From: Acidobacteria bacterium UBA2994
Lineage (GTDB): Bacteria > Acidobacteriota > Vicinamibacteria > Vicinamibacterales > UBA8438
Reading direction: 5' to 3'
Assembly (NCBI GenBank): GCA_002346545.1
Contig: DEAA01000031.1
Span: 81,257 to 88,301, forward strand
DNA length: 7,045 nt
The notes beneath the pieces were generated by a model, which saw only the letters and a list, made by a program, of their open reading frames with translations, made no database searches and was not told where the DNA came from. Of the stretch, positions 5,935-7,045 are shown piece by piece (position 1 is the stretch's first letter; every line of letters begins with the position of its first letter). The translations under genes and the position numbers were made by a program.

Positions 5935-5963
5935 TTGCAAAGCCCAAAGGCCCCGCTTATGAT
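5935..5963 (+). promoter_or_regulatory. Sigma70-type promoter candidate for sdhC-sdhA
   Basis: TTGCAA (5935-5940) and TATGAT (5958-5963) are separated by exactly 17 bases, matching the consensus at four and five of six positions. Transcription would begin near 5970, giving a leader of about 60 bases before the sdhC start at 6031. The -10 overlaps an in-frame ATG at 5959, which argues against that codon as a start. Confidence 0.6.
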
Positions 5964-5968
5964 CCGCT

Positions 5969-5993
5969 TGCCGCGTGGCGGTCATCCGCGGCA
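5969..5993 (+). other. Hairpin at the start of the predicted sdhC leader
   Basis: TGCCGCG (5969-5975) and CGCGGCA (5987-5993) can form a seven-pair, G+C-rich stem with an 11-base loop at the predicted 5' end of the sdhC transcript. Such a stem could protect the message from decay or affect initiation. No T-run follows, so it is not a terminator. Confidence 0.4.
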
Positions 5994-6030
5994 GGGTCTT
6001 GGGCCTCCTCCCTGGTATCCCAGAGCGTCC

Positions 6031-6708
6031 ATGAAACAAGCATTCGGCCTGTGGCAATCGTCGGTCGGGAAGAAGGTGACCATGGCGGTCAGCGGCATCA
6101 TGCTGCTGGGCTTCGTTGTGGCGCATCTGCTCGGCAATTTCAAGGTGTTCTCGGGGCAGGCGGAGTACGACGCCTACGCCGAGTTTCTGCGCGAGATGGG
6201 CAGCCCGGTCTTCGGGCATGGCGAGCTGCTCTGGATCATGCGGCTGGGGCTGATTGCCGTCGTCGGCGTGCATATCCTGGCCGCGGTGCAGCTCACGCAG
6301 ATGAGTCGATCCGCCCGTTCGGCTAGCTACCAGAAGCCGCACGACGTGTCGTTGTCCTACGCGTCTCGCACCATGCGCTGGGGTGGGGTCATCGTGGTGG
6401 CATTCGTGGTCTACCACCTGTTGCACCTGACCTTCGGCACCGTCCATTCGGAGTTCGAGGCGGGCGCCGTGTATCGGAACGTAGTGTCGGCGTTCTCGCA
6501 GTGGTCGGTGGCGCTGAGCTACATCATCGCCATGGTGCCGCTGGGGCTGCACATCTACCACGGCACCTGGAGCATGACCCAGACGCTCGGGCTCGACGGT
6601 CCCCGGATGTCGGCGGTTCGCCGCGGGGTGGCCGGGGTCCTGGCCGTCGGTATCACCCTGGGCAATATCTCCATTCCGCTCGCCGTGCTTGCGGGCATCG
6701 TAGGCTGA
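6031..6708 (+). CDS. sdhC: Succinate dehydrogenase cytochrome b558 subunit
   Basis: The 225-residue membrane subunit anchors succinate dehydrogenase (complex II) and passes electrons from the iron-sulfur subunit to quinone. It has five hydrophobic helices, about 18-36, 66-90, 113-135, 158-178 and 200-222, as expected for the single-subunit, diheme b558 family (Bacillus SdhC type). The likely heme ligands are visible, one per helix: His32 (AHLLGN), His81 (GVHILAA), His129 (VYHLLHL) and His174 (LHIYHG). The N-terminal [14 protein letters not shown] stretch is also typical. The start at 6031 fits family length and lies downstream of the promoter candidate at 5935-5963; no Shine-Dalgarno precedes it. 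sdhA follows after 10 bases, and sdhB would be expected beyond the window. A fumarate reductase role for the complex cannot be excluded from sequence. Confidence 0.93.
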   Translation: MKQAFGLWQSSVGKKVTMAVSGIMLLGFVVAHLLGNFKVFSGQAEYDAYAEFLREMGSPVFGHGELLWIMRLGLIAVVGVHILAAVQLTQMSRSARSASYQKPHDVSLSYASRTMRWGGVIVVAFVVYHLLHLTFGTVHSEFEAGAVYRNVVSAFSQWSVALSYIIAMVPLGLHIYHGTWSMTQTLGLDGPRMSAVRRGVAGVLAVGITLGNISIPLAVLAGIVG

Positions 6709-6718
6709 AAGGGACTTC

Positions 6719-7045
6719 ATGAATCTCGATCCGCACATCCCTGACGGCCCGATTGTAGAGAAATGGGAGCGCCATCTCTTCGAGATGAAGCTCGTCAATC
6801 CGGCCAATAAACGGAAGTTCAATGTGATCGTGGTCGGGTCCGGGCTGGCCGGCGCTTCGGCGGCGGCCACGATGGGCGAGTTGGGCTACAACGTCCGGTG
6901 CTTTAGCTTCCACGACAGCCCGCGCCGGGCGCACAGCATCGCCGCGCAAGGTGGCATCAACGCCGCGAAGAACTACCAGAACGATGGCGACAGCGTGTAC
7001 CGGCTCTTCTACGACACGGTGAAGGGCGGCGACTACCGCGCCCGC
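6719..7045 (+). CDS. sdhA: Succinate dehydrogenase flavoprotein subunit, N-terminal part
   Basis: The first 109 codons are present and the frame is open at the right edge; the full protein is usually about 600 residues or more. The ATG at 6719-6721 follows GAAAGGG (6707-6713) by five bases, and this site overlaps the sdhC stop. The FAD-binding GSGLAG fingerprint (Gly40, Gly42, Gly45 in [15 protein letters not shown]) is followed by [15 protein letters not shown], in which His72 is the residue expected to bind FAD covalently. The GGIN segment and KNYQNDGDS follow as in other SdhA/FrdA proteins. The lead of about 35 residues before the FAD motif is longer than in E. coli SdhA, and is of the kind seen with b558-type complexes. 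The enzyme oxidises succinate to fumarate on the cytoplasmic face. Confidence 0.95.
   Translation, partial: MNLDPHIPDGPIVEKWERHLFEMKLVNPANKRKFNVIVVGSGLAGASAAATMGELGYNVRCFSFHDSPRRAHSIAAQGGINAAKNYQNDGDSVYRLFYDTVKGGDYRAR

Noticed and set aside
5872..6030. Longer N-terminus for sdhC (starts at 5872 or 5959)
   Set aside because: The added residues are unlike the family and the ATG at 5959 lies inside the best -10 element, so 6031 is preferred.
5788..6870. Minus-strand frame of 360 codons
   Set aside because: It is antisense to sdhC and the start of sdhA, which have unmistakable family motifs; its composition is typical of a shadow frame.

Overview
This is a high-GC bacterial window with ten protein-coding features, two of them cut by the window ends. 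It also holds a few short regulatory or repeat candidates. I see no rRNA, tRNA, CRISPR array, insertion sequence or phage gene. The likely source is a Gram-negative-type bacterium, possibly Gemmatimonadota or a relative. That rests on the long N-terminal lead of SdhA before its FAD motif, the pairing with a diheme b558-type SdhC, and several proteins with export signals. It is an inference, not something the sequence proves.

Left part (1-1343, all minus strand). A DUF4242-type protein runs off the left edge; only its first 15 codons are present. Further right lies a two-gene unit with an ATGA overlap. First comes a secreted DUF1566-type protein (774-1343), then a membrane-anchored small protein resembling the FMN/F420 split-barrel fold (334-777). 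Positions 46-333 and 1344-1737 have no convincing gene. The second of these contains an overlapping pair of inverted repeats.

Middle (1738-4443). A small two-helix membrane protein (3213-3467) overlaps by GTGA with a sodium:solute symporter (1738-3216), both on minus. Divergently transcribed is a secreted DUF6282-type amidohydrolase-fold protein (3556-4443). The arrangement suggests hydrolysis outside the cytoplasm followed by sodium-coupled uptake of the product, but the substrate cannot be read from the sequence.

Right part (4643-7045). On minus, a short ORF holding only the C-terminal tail of an HD-GYP domain (5645-5878) precedes a membrane-anchored zinc metalloprotease with HEVAH and a downstream NEG motif (4643-5629). 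On plus, the succinate dehydrogenase operon begins with sdhC (6031-6708) and sdhA (6719 to the right edge). Two promoter candidates lie back to back between these divergent units; the sdhC one, TTGCAA-17-TATGAT, is the best promoter in the window.

Most of the content belongs to known families. The main points of interest are the secreted amidohydrolase/symporter cassette, the HD-GYP remnant with its own promoter candidate, and the structured sdhC leader that lacks a Shine-Dalgarno sequence.
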